Assembly: GCA_021234535.1 (NCBI GenBank)
Contig: CM037843.1
Coordinates: forward strand, 14,959,677 to 15,023,676
DNA length: 64,000 bases
Direction: 5' to 3'
DNA from: Stichopus chloronotus
Lineage: Eukaryota; Echinodermata; Holothuroidea; Aspidochirotida; Stichopodidae
The position numbers and the translations under genes were made by a program. The notes below the pieces were generated by a model. It made no database searches, was not told the DNA's origin, and saw nothing but the letters and a program-made list of their open reading frames with translations. Shown piece after piece: positions 62,916-64,000 of this stretch (within the stretch, counting starts at the first letter, position 1; each line of letters starts with the position of its first letter).

Positions 62916-64000
62916 GTAAGAGTATGAAATAAGAATCTGGTAGTTATGAGATCTTTGCATAACTTTCTCAAACTGAATTTTATATACTGTATTCACTATC
63001 CAAAGGTTAAAGGTCGTGTGACATGAAAATGACACTTCGGAGTATTGGGTGCATAAAGCATTGAAAATGTTGAAAATACCCACAAAATCCATCCAAATCC
63101 GTCAAATATTGACAAATTTACAGGCAAATTAGTGTCTCACAACTGTGTCATGAATTAACATTGGCTAAGTACAGTGTGCAAGTTTGTGACATCAAGAGAT
63201 GGACTGGTATGATATGTCTTATGTTAATCCTTTGTTTATGTAACCTTTATTTCAAGGACATCTAAGAATTTCACATGCCCAGATGGTTTTATTTTGGAAG
63301 CATGTATTTTTTCCTTCAAAAATATTGATATCACTACCAATGTGAAACTCAGTAATTAAGAGGCAAAATACATAGGCCTAACAAAAGAAATACTGACACT
63401 GTGCAACACTCCACATTATCTGTTTTGCACTTTTTGAAACTTTGAAAAGTCATAACTCAAAAACTGTAATAGATACTAAACCGGTAGTAGATTATGTATA
63501 AACAGAACTCCAATGGATTTTAACTCAGGACTTTACTTTGCAACATTTGCATGAAGGGAGCTCTTTTCCAGAAGCATGTCACACAACCTCTAGGAGAAAA
63601 AAATGATTTCACTGCTGCAGAAAATTTGACCAAAACTTTATTTGATTTTTTTTTCAGTGTAAATATGAAATTTGTTAACATCACATAATGTAGCACATAA
63701 AATAGGGAAAAAGTCAAGAATTAAAAGAGTAATTCTAAATAAATTATTTACACAAGAGTTAAACTTGTTAGGTTAGTTGTAGCACTACAGAAGTGTTTCC
63801 AACAATCCTTTCTGAATATATTGTATGTAGTATATAATTGATTTCTTATAGAGTGCAACACTGAAAGTTGGTGAAGTACTGTCATAGGATTGCACAAATT
63901 CTATGTTTTCAGTATTACATAAGGACATCAGTCCACAGAAACACTGAGTTTGAATACTCTTGGCTTCTCAGATGAAGTCATTTCATGTCACAGTTTTAAC
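62916..64000 (+). other. Start of sulfatase intron 2
   Basis: After the GTAAGA donor the sequence holds T2 copy 2 and then unremarkable AT-rich DNA. I looked for the next sulfatase exon up to the window edge and did not find it. Confidence 0.7.
63009..63592 (+). mobile_element. TIR element family T2, copy 2
   Basis: Same-orientation copy of 14020-14591, with ends AAAGGTCGTGTGACATG and CATGTCACACAACCTCTAG that are a better inverted repeat than in copy 1. It lies just inside intron 2 of the sulfatase gene, about 95 bp after the donor site. Confidence 0.88.

Overview
This is eukaryotic nuclear DNA from a marine invertebrate: split genes with GT-AG introns, AT-rich non-coding sequence, long poly-G/poly-C runs, microsatellites and many short transposon remnants. 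The gene content (two neuronal-type ionotropic glutamate receptors and an arylsulfatase A-like sulfatase) together with a Penelope-like retroelement would fit an echinoderm or another non-vertebrate deuterostome. That placement is a low-confidence guess from general appearance.

Layout, all genes on the + strand: (1) 1-9340, non-coding, with a 203-bp-period duplication, decayed repeat arrays and a possible TATA box. (2) 9341-35612, ionotropic glutamate receptor gene A, 11 exons, 906 aa, with a 13.9-kb first intron full of mobile-element debris. (3) 35613-41153, intergenic, with a perfect 28-bp-stem hairpin. (4) 41154-53331, ionotropic glutamate receptor gene B, 11 exons, 895 aa, a tandem paralogue of A with the same intron positions and phases and six exons of identical length. 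(5) 53332-58347, intergenic. (6) 58348 to beyond 62915, the first two exons of an arylsulfatase A-like gene that runs off the right edge.

Both receptors have the full family architecture: signal peptide, amino-terminal domain, S1, M1, pore loop, M3, S2, M4 and a short cytoplasmic tail. The main glutamate-contact residues (Tyr, Thr and Arg of S1; Glu of S2) and the S2 disulfide are kept. The channel itself is unusual: the near-invariant M3 gate motif is replaced (LYAKNINSVF in A, IYAYNLNGVF in B), and the pore loop is one residue short with an arginine four residues after the Gln at the Q/R position. The tails differ but both end in Asp-Trp-Leu. A plausible reading is a divergent, possibly lineage-specific iGluR subclass whose products might assemble together. 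This is the best candidate here for an under-described system.

Mobile elements include a Penelope-like fragment whose 5' part is inverted, a 253-bp MITE present twice in opposite orientations, a roughly 575-bp terminal-inverted-repeat element present twice, a hAT-like element inside receptor B, a fold-back element and two other dispersed repeat families. All exon boundaries were read by eye from splice consensus, frame continuity and comparison of the two paralogues; no database search was run.
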